A DNA stretch of 64,000 nucleotides from an uncultured Paracoccaceae bacterium (lineage in GTDB: Bacteria; Pseudomonadota; Alphaproteobacteria; Rhodobacterales; Rhodobacteraceae), in contig CANNFQ010000008.1 of NCBI GenBank assembly GCA_947503925.1, positions 124,001-188,000 on the forward strand, in the 5' to 3' direction. This document shows positions 56,449 to 64,000 of the stretch, piece after piece. Position numbers and translations under genes: made by a program. Every line of letters begins with the position of its first letter. Position 1 is the stretch's first letter. The notes beneath the pieces are model-generated. The model saw nothing but the letters and a program-made list of their open reading frames with translations. It did not search any database and was not told the origin of the DNA.

Positions 56449-58210
56449 GTCGCAGCCCCTTTCTGTTGCGCCAGACCATGGCAGGCACCAGCAATGCCAA
56501 TGCAAAGGGGATTAGCGCGGCCCCCGTTTGCATCAGCCCGTAAACCCCAATCGCCCGCCGGTCGCCACCTGATGCCAGTGCGACCGCCTCTGTCGTCAGG
56601 GTCGCAACCCGTCCGCCACCGATCAGCAATGTGGGCAGGTATTGCCCGACCGAAACCGCCAACCCCACCGCAAGCGCGGTCAACACGGGCCGCAACAACA
56701 TCGGCAAGCGTACACGCCACAGAACCCCGTTCGGGCTGGACCGCAGGGCCGCTGCGATGGTGCCCATCCGTGTATCCCAGGCGCGGAACGGGTCAGCGAG
56801 CGACAAGAACACATAGGGCAGCACAAAGACCAGATGCGCCAGCATCACCGGACCCCGCCCGACATCGGCCCCGAGCCCCAACATCAGCGTTTGCAGGCCG
56901 GGCAGAAAGGCGGTCTGCGGGATCAGAAGCGGCAGGTATAGCAGCCATATGCCCCGCTGACTGATATGCAGGCCATAGCGATATTCAGCCTCAAGACAGC
57001 CGATGGTCAGGATCAGGGCGGCAAGGGCCACGACGCTGGCGATCAAGGCGGTTTCGCCCAATGCCTCCAACGTGCCGGGGCCGTGGCGCATCCAGTTGCG
57101 CCATGTCAACTGATCCGGCAACGCATCGGGAAAGCCCCAATAACCAGCAAAGGACCAGATCGTCAGAACGACAACCCCCAGCAACACCGCTAACGCACAT
57201 GCAGCCCCCAATCCAAGGGCGATTTGCGCCGTGACCGCATCAAACCGGCCCCGGCGTCCGGTCATAATCCAACGTCTGCCGATGATACCAGCTGCGATTT
57301 CGCCCAGCCGCCACAGCACGAGCGCGCCAATCACCAGCAGCAGTTGTAGCAATGCCCCCGCAGCCCCTTCCAGCCGCATGGCCAGATCGGGGTCGGACAT
57401 CCATTTGACGATCTGTACCGACAGCGATGGCGGTGTGTTTGGCCCAAGGATGACGGCGACATCGACCACGGACATGGAATAGGCAAGCACGACGTAAATC
57501 GGTGGGCGGATCTGGGCGTAGACCCTTGGAAACACAGTCTTGAGCCAACCGGTCAATCGCCCGTATCCCAAGGCTTGCGAGATCGCGACACTGCGTTGGG
57601 CATCTGCCTGCCCAAGGGCCGCCAGTGTGATGAGGAGGAGGAACGGGACCTCTTTGATGATCAGGCCTGCCGTCATGGTCAGGCCCCAACTGTCCTGGAT
57701 GATGAGTAGATCAGGTGGACGGTCCCAACCCGTTAGCCCTGGTGAAACGAGACGCGACAACCAGCCTGACGGTGCGATCAGGAAGGCAAGGCCAAAGGCC
57801 GCCGCTGCGTGGGGGACGGATAAAAGCGGGGATAACAGCCGCTCCAACAGGCGAAACGGCCTTGTGCCAGACCAGCCTGCCGTGATGAGCATCACAATCA
57901 GCAGGGAGACGCCCGTGGCGATCAATCCGGTTGTGATGGAAAGCATCATTGCACGCGGCAATCCCGCCCAATCAAACAGATAACGAAATGGGTCCAGCGA
58001 TGGGCCGGTGATGCCTGCGGCCGGCAGATGGCCGAATGCGGGCAGGAACGTGCCCCATAACCCCGCGACAACCGGGCCAAGCATCACCAGTAATGTCAGG
58101 ACCGGCAGTGCCGGTGGAAAGCGACTGCGTCCCAGGCTTGACCCGGGACCTCTTGGCTCAGGAGGAGGTCCCGGATCAGGTCCGGGACGCGCATGCGCCT
58201 GATCTGACAC
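56441..58210 (-). CDS. ynjC: Fused ABC permease (YnjC-like, two MetI domains)
   Basis: Inner-membrane permease of 589 residues with two binding-protein-dependent transport domains in one chain (about 12 helices), the layout of YnjC, ThiP and iron(III) permeases. The start is GTG, 4 bases after the stop of the solute-binding gene, with a weak AGG site. Residues about 8-27 are encoded by a palindromic insertion (58130-58189), so the N-terminal extension is not conserved sequence; no later ATG fits before the first helix except the one in LLVMLGPVV. Substrate unknown. Confidence 0.82.
   Translation of the reverse strand: MSDQAHARPGPDPGPPPEPRGPGSSLGRSRFPPALPVLTLLVMLGPVVAGLWGTFLPAFGHLPAAGITGPSLDPFRYLFDWAGLPRAMMLSITTGLIATGVSLLIVMLITAGWSGTRPFRLLERLLSPLLSVPHAAAAFGLAFLIAPSGWLSRLVSPGLTGWDRPPDLLIIQDSWGLTMTAGLIIKEVPFLLLITLAALGQADAQRSVAISQALGYGRLTGWLKTVFPRVYAQIRPPIYVVLAYSMSVVDVAVILGPNTPPSLSVQIVKWMSDPDLAMRLEGAAGALLQLLLVIGALVLWRLGEIAAGIIGRRWIMTGRRGRFDAVTAQIALGLGAACALAVLLGVVVLTIWSFAGYWGFPDALPDQLTWRNWMRHGPGTLEALGETALIASVVALAALILTIGCLEAEYRYGLHISQRGIWLLYLPLLIPQTAFLPGLQTLMLGLGADVGRGPVMLAHLVFVLPYVFLSLADPFRAWDTRMGTIAAALRSSPNGVLWRVRLPMLLRPVLTALAVGLAVSVGQYLPTLLIGGGRVATLTTEAVALASGGDRRAIGVYGLMQTGAALIPFALALLVPAMVWRNRKGLRHG
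58130..58189. repeat. Palindromic element inside the ynjC N-terminus
   Basis: A 60-bp GC-rich element: GTCCCAGG CTTGA CCCGGGAC (58130-58150), GTCCCGGA TCAGG TCCGGGAC (58169-58189), and an inverted GGGACCTC / GAGGTCCC pairing between them. Such GTCCCGG...CCGGGAC palindromes are widespread in alphaproteobacterial intergenic DNA. Here it encodes Pro/Gly-rich residues. Confidence 0.75.
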
Positions 58211-58214
58211 CTGG

Positions 58215-59417
58215 TTACTGTGCGACGCCGTAGCGGGTCATCCAGTCATCGGCGATCCGGGTCATCCAGCTGGGATGCGGTTCGGCCTGCACGGTGCCAA
58301 GTTCGGCCGGTGACAGGGTCGCAACGCCTAAGTCCAGACCTTCAAACACGGCACGATCCGCATCCGACAAAGCATCCATGTTCAGCACCGTGCCATAGCC
58401 CAGAATTTCAGGATCCTGCGCGCGCGCCTGCGCCTCGGGAGACATCAGGAAATTGGCCACGATCATCGCACCGGCCTTGGACCCGGAATTGTAGGGGATC
58501 GCCACAAAGGACGCGTTGCCGATGGTGCCTTTGTCCAGCACGAATGTCCGCACCGTTGGAGGCAATTCACTATTTGCAATCGCTGTTGAGGCAGCACCGG
58601 GGCTGAATGAGATCGACAAATCAATCTCTCCATCCGCGATGAGCGGGAACATGGCCGTGCCGGTGGCCGGATATGCCTTGCCCTCGCGCCACAGATTTGG
58701 TGTCAGCGCATCCAGATAGGCCCAAAGCGGTTCTGTGACTGCATCATAGGTCTCGTCTGTTGCTGCCACTTCAAGCACGGATGGATCGGGTAGAATATCG
58801 ACCAGCACCTGTTTCAGGAATGTCGTGCCCAGAAAATCCGGCGGCTGCGGATAGCTGAACCGGCCCGGATTGGCCTGCGCCCATTCCAGCAGCGCCTGCA
58901 TCGATCCCAACCGGTCTGGCATATCTGCCGTGTCATGTACAAAGACGACCTGCGCCATGGCCCAAGGGCTTTCATAACCTTCGGTTGGCACGGTGAAATC
59001 GGTCTGGACCGTCTTGCCTTCCGCATCGACAACGGACCAGTTCGGCAGTTGTTCGGCGTAAGGGCCAAACAGCAAATCAGCCTCTTTCATCGCGGCAAAA
59101 TTTGCCCCGTTGATCCAGATCATATCGATGGCGCCGTCATCGTTCTCGCCCGCCTGCTTTTCCGACAGAACACGGGTCACGGCGTCGGCGGTATCGGTCA
59201 GCTTCACATGTTCCAGCGTGACGCCGTAATCCTCGGCCACGCGGTCACCGACCCATGCAATGAAATCATTGGTCGTGGTCGACCCACCCCATGCGTTCCA
59301 ATAAACGGTCTGGCCTTCGGCCTCTGCCTTGACAGTATCCCAATTGGCGGGATCAGGGTCGGCCAATGCAGGCAGTGGGGCAAGCAAGGCGGCCAGAACG
59401 GCGAGGTGTTTCATCAT
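58215..59417 (-). CDS. ynjB: ABC transporter substrate-binding protein (YnjB-like)
   Basis: Periplasmic binding protein of 400 residues with a signal peptide (cleavage near ALA-D, residue 19) and a type-2 periplasmic binding fold. It resembles E. coli YnjB, of the same broad class as thiamine and iron(III) binding proteins; the ligand is unknown. Blocks such as VYWNAWGGS near the start and YESPWAMAQVVF are visible. Nine bases separate it from the upstream CDP-alcohol phosphatidyltransferase, which matches the ynjBCD-F group. Confidence 0.85.
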   Translation of the reverse strand: MMKHLAVLAALLAPLPALADPDPANWDTVKAEAEGQTVYWNAWGGSTTTNDFIAWVGDRVAEDYGVTLEHVKLTDTADAVTRVLSEKQAGENDDGAIDMIWINGANFAAMKEADLLFGPYAEQLPNWSVVDAEGKTVQTDFTVPTEGYESPWAMAQVVFVHDTADMPDRLGSMQALLEWAQANPGRFSYPQPPDFLGTTFLKQVLVDILPDPSVLEVAATDETYDAVTEPLWAYLDALTPNLWREGKAYPATGTAMFPLIADGEIDLSISFSPGAASTAIANSELPPTVRTFVLDKGTIGNASFVAIPYNSGSKAGAMIVANFLMSPEAQARAQDPEILGYGTVLNMDALSDADRAVFEGLDLGVATLSPAELGTVQAEPHPSWMTRIADDWMTRYGVAQ

Positions 59418-59426
59418 ATTGATCCT

Positions 59427-60035
59427 TTAGTCGGTGTAGATTTTTCGGGCAGCGTAGATGCGTAAGGTTGCTGTGGCAAAGCAAAGTCCGCCAAAGATCC
59501 ATGACATCACCGCGAAATGGTGTGGTAACAGGCAAAGGAGGACGAAGAAGATGATCGTTTCTGTCCCTTCCAGAATACCGTTGGAATAATAAAGCGATTT
59601 CTGGCCCTGCGCGTCGGTCTTGTGCCCGTGCTTTTCGGCCAGAATGGCGTAGCCCAGAAAGCTGGTCCCGTTGAAATAGAAGGCGGTCAGCAGAAACGCC
59701 CCTGCCGCACCGCTGGTCACCGGGTCGGCCAGCACAAATCCCAGCGGGATCGCCCCGTAGAACAGAAAATCGGCAGCGATATCCAAGTAACCCCCGAAAT
59801 CGGTCTTGCGCGTAGCGCGGGCCACCGCCCCATCCAGCCCGTCGGCCAACCTGCTGGCCAAAAGCGGGATCAGTGCAAGTCCCGGCGTGCCCAATGCGAT
59901 CATCACGGCAGCCATCAGCCCAAGGCCCAAACCGGCAAGCGTGACACCATCCGCCGTCACCCCGCGCGCGGCAAGGCGTTGCCCCATCTGGTTCAGCGGT
60001 GGGTCAATGATCTGGCGGGCAAATCGGTCGAGCAT
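59427..60035 (-). CDS. ynjF: CDP-alcohol phosphatidyltransferase family protein (YnjF-like)
   Basis: A 202-residue membrane enzyme that would join a CDP-alcohol and a second alcohol. The family signature DG-x2-AR-x8-G-x3-D-x3-D is complete in the DGLDGAVARATRKTDFGGYL region and ends in DIAADF, and about six helices are visible. It is co-transcribed with the ynjB-C-D transporter genes, as in E. coli where ynjF lies with ynjBCDE. The lipid product is unknown. Confidence 0.85.
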   Translation of the reverse strand: MLDRFARQIIDPPLNQMGQRLAARGVTADGVTLAGLGLGLMAAVMIALGTPGLALIPLLASRLADGLDGAVARATRKTDFGGYLDIAADFLFYGAIPLGFVLADPVTSGAAGAFLLTAFYFNGTSFLGYAILAEKHGHKTDAQGQKSLYYSNGILEGTETIIFFVLLCLLPHHFAVMSWIFGGLCFATATLRIYAARKIYTD

Positions 60036-60114
60036 CCGGTCACTTCTTTACTGCGCTGCGACCTTGTGGACGATGTGCAGGGTTGGCGCAACGCTCCTGA
60101 CAAGAAAGTGAGTG

Positions 60115-62115
60115 TCAGCCAAGCGCGATCCGGGGCCGCCCGCTGGCTGTCACGGTGACATCTGCCGACACAAACATCGCCTGCCCTTCGACATTCGCCT
60201 CTGACCTTTCGCAATCCACACGCAATTGCGGCGTGTCCACGCCCGACGCTTGGGCGCGCGCTGTCGCCTCATTTTGCAAGGCGTCGGTCAGGGCGGCGAT
60301 GGCGTCTTCGGGTACGTCAAACGGGGCTGGCCCATCGCGCAGATGCGCCAGAAACCGGCCCGCCCCCGCAGCGGTCACCGACCCGGTTGCCCGCATCGCC
60401 ACTTGCCCCACGACTGCCCCCACAGCATTCGCGACCCCGGCATGTTCCGGCAGGATCATTCCCGTGCCCAGCCGGTTGCCCACAGCCCCGTAATATGTCC
60501 CGGCAGAGGCACCCAGACCGATCACCGGAAGCCCAAGGGCCATTTCCACCCGAACCAGACCTTTATGCCCGTTCAGACCAGCTCGCGTCAGCGGATGTTG
60601 GGCCAGCCTCGTGGCATTTTCCTCCCAGCCGTCTTCGGCAAAGGCCGCTTGCAACAGGCAATCGACCGTCTGACCAGTCAGTTGATCAATGATCATCTGC
60701 GCCAGAGTGCTGGCGTCCGGTGCAATCCGCTGTCCGGCACCGGTACGCTGGCGCCCGGCCAGTGTCAGCGCCTTGGTGGCCGCGTCATGATCCCAATCGT
60801 CCAGCAGGCCTAGCGTGTGGCAGGCATCTGACGGGGTGATCCCCGCCAGCATGACCATGCCCCGCGTGATCAACCGGTTCAGGGCGGCGCCTTCCAACCG
60901 GGTTGCGGCGGCCTGCCCCAACCGCAGGGGACCTGCCATCAGCCGTTCCATGACCGCCCGTTCACGCGCATCCAGCCCGGCGGGCATTTCCTGTGCCACC
61001 GGAAGCACAAATTTACCGCCATCGAGGGCGGGGACATCCTGCGCCAGAGCCCTGTCCAACCCGCCATGGATCACCTGTGGGTGCTTTTGCGCGGCCAGGG
61101 AAATCGGCATCACCCGGCGGGGGCCAAGCCGCAGACCGGCGGCAAGCCCTTCGGTCACATGCACCTCACTATCACCGCCGAGGCCGGTGGTGCGCATCGC
61201 CACCGCCTCGACCATGGTCCGGTAAGGCCCGACCTGCGCACCCTGTGGATCGATTTGCGGTTTGCCGCCCTGCAACAGGCAGACATCCGTGGTGGTGCCG
61301 CCAATATCGCTGACCAGCGCAACCTTTGCACCGGTCAGCCAACTGGCCCCGGCAACAGATGCGGCAGGCCCGCTGAGGATGGTTTCAATCGGTTTGGTCC
61401 GCGCCAGATCAGCCGAGATTAGCGCACCATCACCGCGCACCACCATCAACGGGGCGGTGATGCCCAGCGCGGTCAGGTGCCCTTCGCAGGCGGTGATCAG
61501 CCCATCGATCAGGCCGATCAGCCGGGCGTTCAGAACGGCGGTCAATGCGCGTTTCGGACCGCCCAGCGCGTTTGACAACTCGTGCCCGCAGGTCACCGGT
61601 TTACCGGTTCGGGCGCGGATCAGGTCGCGCGCCGCAATCTCGTGCCCGGGGTTGCGGGCCGCGAAGCTGGCGGCGACGGCAATGCCCGTCACCCCAGCAT
61701 CAAGCGCGTCCAAAGCAAACGATAATGCATCCAAATCCAATGGGTGTTTTTCGGCCCCGCCATGATCATGCCCGCCTGCAATGCGGATCACTGCATCGTC
61801 ACCTATTGCGTCAGCCAGGCCTGCACGGCTTAGTTCACCCTCGGCAAAGCCAATGGCCACCAACGCCACACGTCCGCCCTGGCCTTCGACCAGCGCATTG
61901 GTGGCCAGCGTCGTCGAAAGTGACACCATCGCAATCTGATCCACAGGCACAGCGGCACCCACCAAAGCGGCATCAATCGCGGCACCCACGCCGATTGCGA
62001 GATCAGGTCGCGTGGTCAGCGCCTTGGCAGTTGCGATGACCTGATCCGCGGCTTCATCCAACAGAACCGCGTCAGTATATGTGCCCCCAGTATCAACACC
62101 CAGAAAATATGCCAT
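60115..62115 (-). CDS. Hydantoinase/oxoprolinase family protein (HyuA-like)
   Basis: A 666-residue ATP-dependent hydrolase-type protein of the HyuA/oxoprolinase A family. The ATG at 62115 gives the start MAYFLGVDTGGTYTDAVL, the actin-fold phosphate-binding loop of the family; a second phosphate loop, SDIGGTTTDVCLL, lies near residue 280. It has no adjacent HyuB partner. It is divergent from an M20 peptidase 45 bp away and is followed by ynjF after 79 bp. Substrate may be a hydantoin, 5-oxoproline or related cyclic amide; not determined. Confidence 0.85.
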   Translation of the reverse strand: MAYFLGVDTGGTYTDAVLLDEAADQVIATAKALTTRPDLAIGVGAAIDAALVGAAVPVDQIAMVSLSTTLATNALVEGQGGRVALVAIGFAEGELSRAGLADAIGDDAVIRIAGGHDHGGAEKHPLDLDALSFALDALDAGVTGIAVAASFAARNPGHEIAARDLIRARTGKPVTCGHELSNALGGPKRALTAVLNARLIGLIDGLITACEGHLTALGITAPLMVVRGDGALISADLARTKPIETILSGPAASVAGASWLTGAKVALVSDIGGTTTDVCLLQGGKPQIDPQGAQVGPYRTMVEAVAMRTTGLGGDSEVHVTEGLAAGLRLGPRRVMPISLAAQKHPQVIHGGLDRALAQDVPALDGGKFVLPVAQEMPAGLDARERAVMERLMAGPLRLGQAAATRLEGAALNRLITRGMVMLAGITPSDACHTLGLLDDWDHDAATKALTLAGRQRTGAGQRIAPDASTLAQMIIDQLTGQTVDCLLQAAFAEDGWEENATRLAQHPLTRAGLNGHKGLVRVEMALGLPVIGLGASAGTYYGAVGNRLGTGMILPEHAGVANAVGAVVGQVAMRATGSVTAAGAGRFLAHLRDGPAPFDVPEDAIAALTDALQNEATARAQASGVDTPQLRVDCERSEANVEGQAMFVSADVTVTASGRPRIALG

Positions 62116-62160
62116 GAACTCTCCATTGCGGGTTTGGCGCATATGGCCAATAGTTGGTTC

Positions 62161-63465
62161 ATGGGACAAGACATCACTTCGCTAAATGCCGCAATCCATG
62201 ATCGGCGCGACGAGCTGATCGCGCTGGCACAAGACCTGATCCGTATCCCGACGCTGAACCCCCCCGGGGCGCTTTATCGCGAGATTTGCGAATATCTGGA
62301 TGCGCGCCTGCGTAAATCCGGGTTCCAGACAGAATTGATCCGCGCCCATGGCACACCGGGGGATAGTGAGGCTTATCCCCGCTGGAACATCGTCGCCCGG
62401 CGCGAAGGGGCGACACCGGGGGACTGCGTGCATTTCAACAGCCATATTGATGTGGTCGAGGTTGGGGCAGGCTGGACCAAGGATCCGTTTGGCGGGGAAC
62501 TAGAAGACGGCAAGATTTATGGGCGGGGCGCCTGTGACATGAAAGGTGGCCTGGCCGCCAGCATCATCGCGGCAGAGGCGTTTCTGGCCACCTATCCTGA
62601 TTTTACAGGAGCGATTGAAATCTCCGGCACGGCGGATGAGGAATCCGGCGGTTATGGCGGCGTCGCCTATCTGGCGGAACAGGGGTATTTTGACCCCGCC
62701 CGCGTGCAGCACGTCATCATTCCGGAGCCTTTGAACAAGGATCGTGTCTGCCTTGGTCATCGTGGCGGATGGTGGGCCGAGATTGAGACATTCGGCGAGA
62801 TTGCCCATGGTTCCATGCCGTTTCTGGGTGATTGCGCGGTGCGTCATATGGGGGCGGTGCTGACCGCGTTCGAGGATAAGCTTTACCCCGCCATGGCTGC
62901 GCGCATGACCGATATGCCCGTTGTGCCGGAAGGGGCGCGGTCGTCCACGATGAACATCAATTCAATCCATGGCGGCCAGCCCGAACAGCCCGAGGACTAC
63001 ACCGGTCTGCCCGCCCATTGCGTGCCAGACAGTTGCCGGATCGTGATCGACCGGCGGTTTTTGGCAGAAGAAAATATCGACGATGTGCGGGGCGAGGTGA
63101 CCGCGCTGCTTGATGGATTAAAGGCACATCGCGACCGTTTCGACTATGACTTGCGCGAGATTAACATGGTCCTGCCAAGCATGACCGACCGGGAGGCCCC
63201 GGTGGTGCAGATCATCGCCGCCCAGATCGAGGAAGTTCTTGGCAAACCAGCGGAATTCGTCGCCTCGCCCGGAACTTATGACCAGAAACATATCGACCGG
63301 ATCGGCAAGCTGAAAAACTGCATCGCTTATGGGCCGGGGATACTAGAACTGGCGCATAAACCGGACGAATATGTGGGCGTGGACGACATGATCGACAGCG
63401 CCAAGGTGATGGCGGGGGCATTGGTGGATATCTTGTCTTCGGGTGTATCTGCCGTCAGTGGGTAG
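62161..63465 (+). CDS. M20 family metallopeptidase (ArgE/DapE-like deacylase)
   Basis: Zinc-dependent deacylase or aminohydrolase. The 434 residues show the first metal motif SHIDVVEVG (in HFNSHIDVVE), GRGACDMKGGLA, and TADEESGG for the catalytic glutamate pair. The N-terminus is uncertain: ATG 62161 matches family length, ATG 62143 and TTG 62134 are alternatives. Divergent from the hydantoinase-like gene, so the two may act in one amide/hydantoin pathway. Confidence 0.88.
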   Translation: MGQDITSLNAAIHDRRDELIALAQDLIRIPTLNPPGALYREICEYLDARLRKSGFQTELIRAHGTPGDSEAYPRWNIVARREGATPGDCVHFNSHIDVVEVGAGWTKDPFGGELEDGKIYGRGACDMKGGLAASIIAAEAFLATYPDFTGAIEISGTADEESGGYGGVAYLAEQGYFDPARVQHVIIPEPLNKDRVCLGHRGGWWAEIETFGEIAHGSMPFLGDCAVRHMGAVLTAFEDKLYPAMAARMTDMPVVPEGARSSTMNINSIHGGQPEQPEDYTGLPAHCVPDSCRIVIDRRFLAEENIDDVRGEVTALLDGLKAHRDRFDYDLREINMVLPSMTDREAPVVQIIAAQIEEVLGKPAEFVASPGTYDQKHIDRIGKLKNCIAYGPGILELAHKPDEYVGVDDMIDSAKVMAGALVDILSSGVSAVSG

Positions 63466-63605
63466 ATTTCGCTTTTCGAACCTGCAGGCCCCGAAAACAG
63501 TAGTCAGCGAACAAATGACTGGTTTGAGCCCTTACTGGCAACTTGCTGCGTTGCAACCAATTTCGGCTTGCCAAAAATGCAATAGGAAATTGCTCGTTCC
63601 CTGCG

Positions 63606-64000
63606 TCAAAACTGTTCCAGCCAGTTTGCAAAGGCGTCGACGCTGGCAGACCGAATTGAATTCTTGGGCATCACAACGAAGTACCCATAATTCGCGAGCT
63701 CAACATCCGAAATGCGGACGAGTTGGTTCTCCGACATCTCGCGAGATACCAGCGCATCATTGAGGGCGATCCCTTGACCGTCAATAACGGCCTGCACACG
63801 CACGTTTGGATCGGGGATGATCAGAGTGTCCTTGCGGTCTTGAGCCGGCAATCCCGCAGTTTCCAGCCAGTCGGACCAAGCATTGCTGTCATCATGGTCA
63901 CGCAGTAATGTAAATTCGGTCAAAGCGCGCGCCAATCCGACCTGCCTTACTTTTGCGGCGGCGGCCGGATTGCCGACCGGCCAAGCGGACATTGGCAGGA
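63606..64000 (-). CDS. LysR-family regulator, C-terminal part (runs off the window)
   Basis: Only about 131 residues are visible; the gene begins beyond the right edge, as the frame stays open. The sequence matches the substrate-binding half of a GcvA-type LysR regulator (VQAVIDGQGIALND, YFVVMPKNS, AFANWLEQF). The DNA-binding part is not in the window. It may control the M20/hydantoinase genes. Confidence 0.75.
   Translation of the reverse strand, partial: LPMSAWPVGNPAAAAKVRQVGLARALTEFTLLRDHDDSNAWSDWLETAGLPAQDRKDTLIIPDPNVRVQAVIDGQGIALNDALVSREMSENQLVRISDVELANYGYFVVMPKNSIRSASVDAFANWLEQF

Noticed and set aside
1-64000. CRISPR arrays, rRNA genes, insertion sequences or prophage genes
   Set aside because: No regularly spaced direct repeats with spacers, no rRNA-like sequence, and no transposase, integrase or phage structural protein was recognised.

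Overview
The window looks like chromosome of a roseobacter-group alphaproteobacterium (Rhodobacteraceae) that makes bacteriochlorophyll, most likely an aerobic anoxygenic phototroph. The main evidence is the block dxs-pufX-M-L-A-B-Q-bchZ-Y-X-C-crtF-E, divergent from crtD-crtC, which has the Rhodobacter-type order. PufX, not a tetrahaem PufC, follows pufM. The crtC, crtD, crtE and crtF set points to spheroidene/spheroidenone-type carotenoids. Gene orders such as lptC-lptA-lptB-hpf-ptsN, secA/ppiC-argJ-mutT and rimP-nusA-ylxR-infB also fit this family. No species is claimed.

Layout. 0-2 kb: end of a TRAP transporter permease and a racemase-like protein. 2-4 kb: a membrane GGDEF/EAL protein. 4-8.8 kb: RNase D-like exonuclease, KdsD, the Lpt LPS-export genes, HPF and PtsN. 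8.8-17.6 kb: a surface-glycan region with a two-domain sulfotransferase, a GT14-like enzyme, two paralogous glycosyltransferases, GalU, KdsB, CysQ and an ABC-2 polysaccharide permease. 17.7-28.3 kb: dnaK-dnaJ, radC, secA, a parvulin, argJ and mutT. 28.3-32.4 kb: a divergent MttB-family methyltransferase and dimethylglycine/sarcosine dehydrogenase-like pair, probably for methylamine or betaine breakdown. 32.5-37.8 kb: infB, ylxR, nusA, rimP. 38-41 kb: a double-CDGSH protein, an AraC regulator and an aldo/keto reductase. 41.1-55.7 kb: the photosynthesis cluster. 55.8-60 kb: an operon matching E. coli ynjB-C-D-F (ABC importer plus CDP-alcohol phosphatidyltransferase). 60-64 kb: a hydantoinase/oxoprolinase-like protein, an M20 peptidase and the end of a LysR regulator.

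How it works together. Photosynthesis genes are tightly packed, many with overlapping start and stop codons, and appear to be read as one superoperon from a bchC promoter that carries three PpsR/CrtJ motifs (TGT-N12-ACA); two more lie between crtE and crtD with the classic 8-bp gap. Intercistronic hairpins lie around pufB, pufA and bchY/bchZ. The pufX-dxs gap holds two terminator-like hairpins around a structured stretch that resembles the position of the puf 3'-UTR sRNA. In the glycan region, sulfotransferase action would make PAP, which CysQ removes, and KdsD/KdsB supply CMP-Kdo, so the genes fit a sulfated, possibly Kdo-linked surface polysaccharide. The most puzzling elements are two intergenic sites, 3 kb apart, each with three 7-bp direct repeats at 11-bp period followed about 27 bp later by TTAACCTA.
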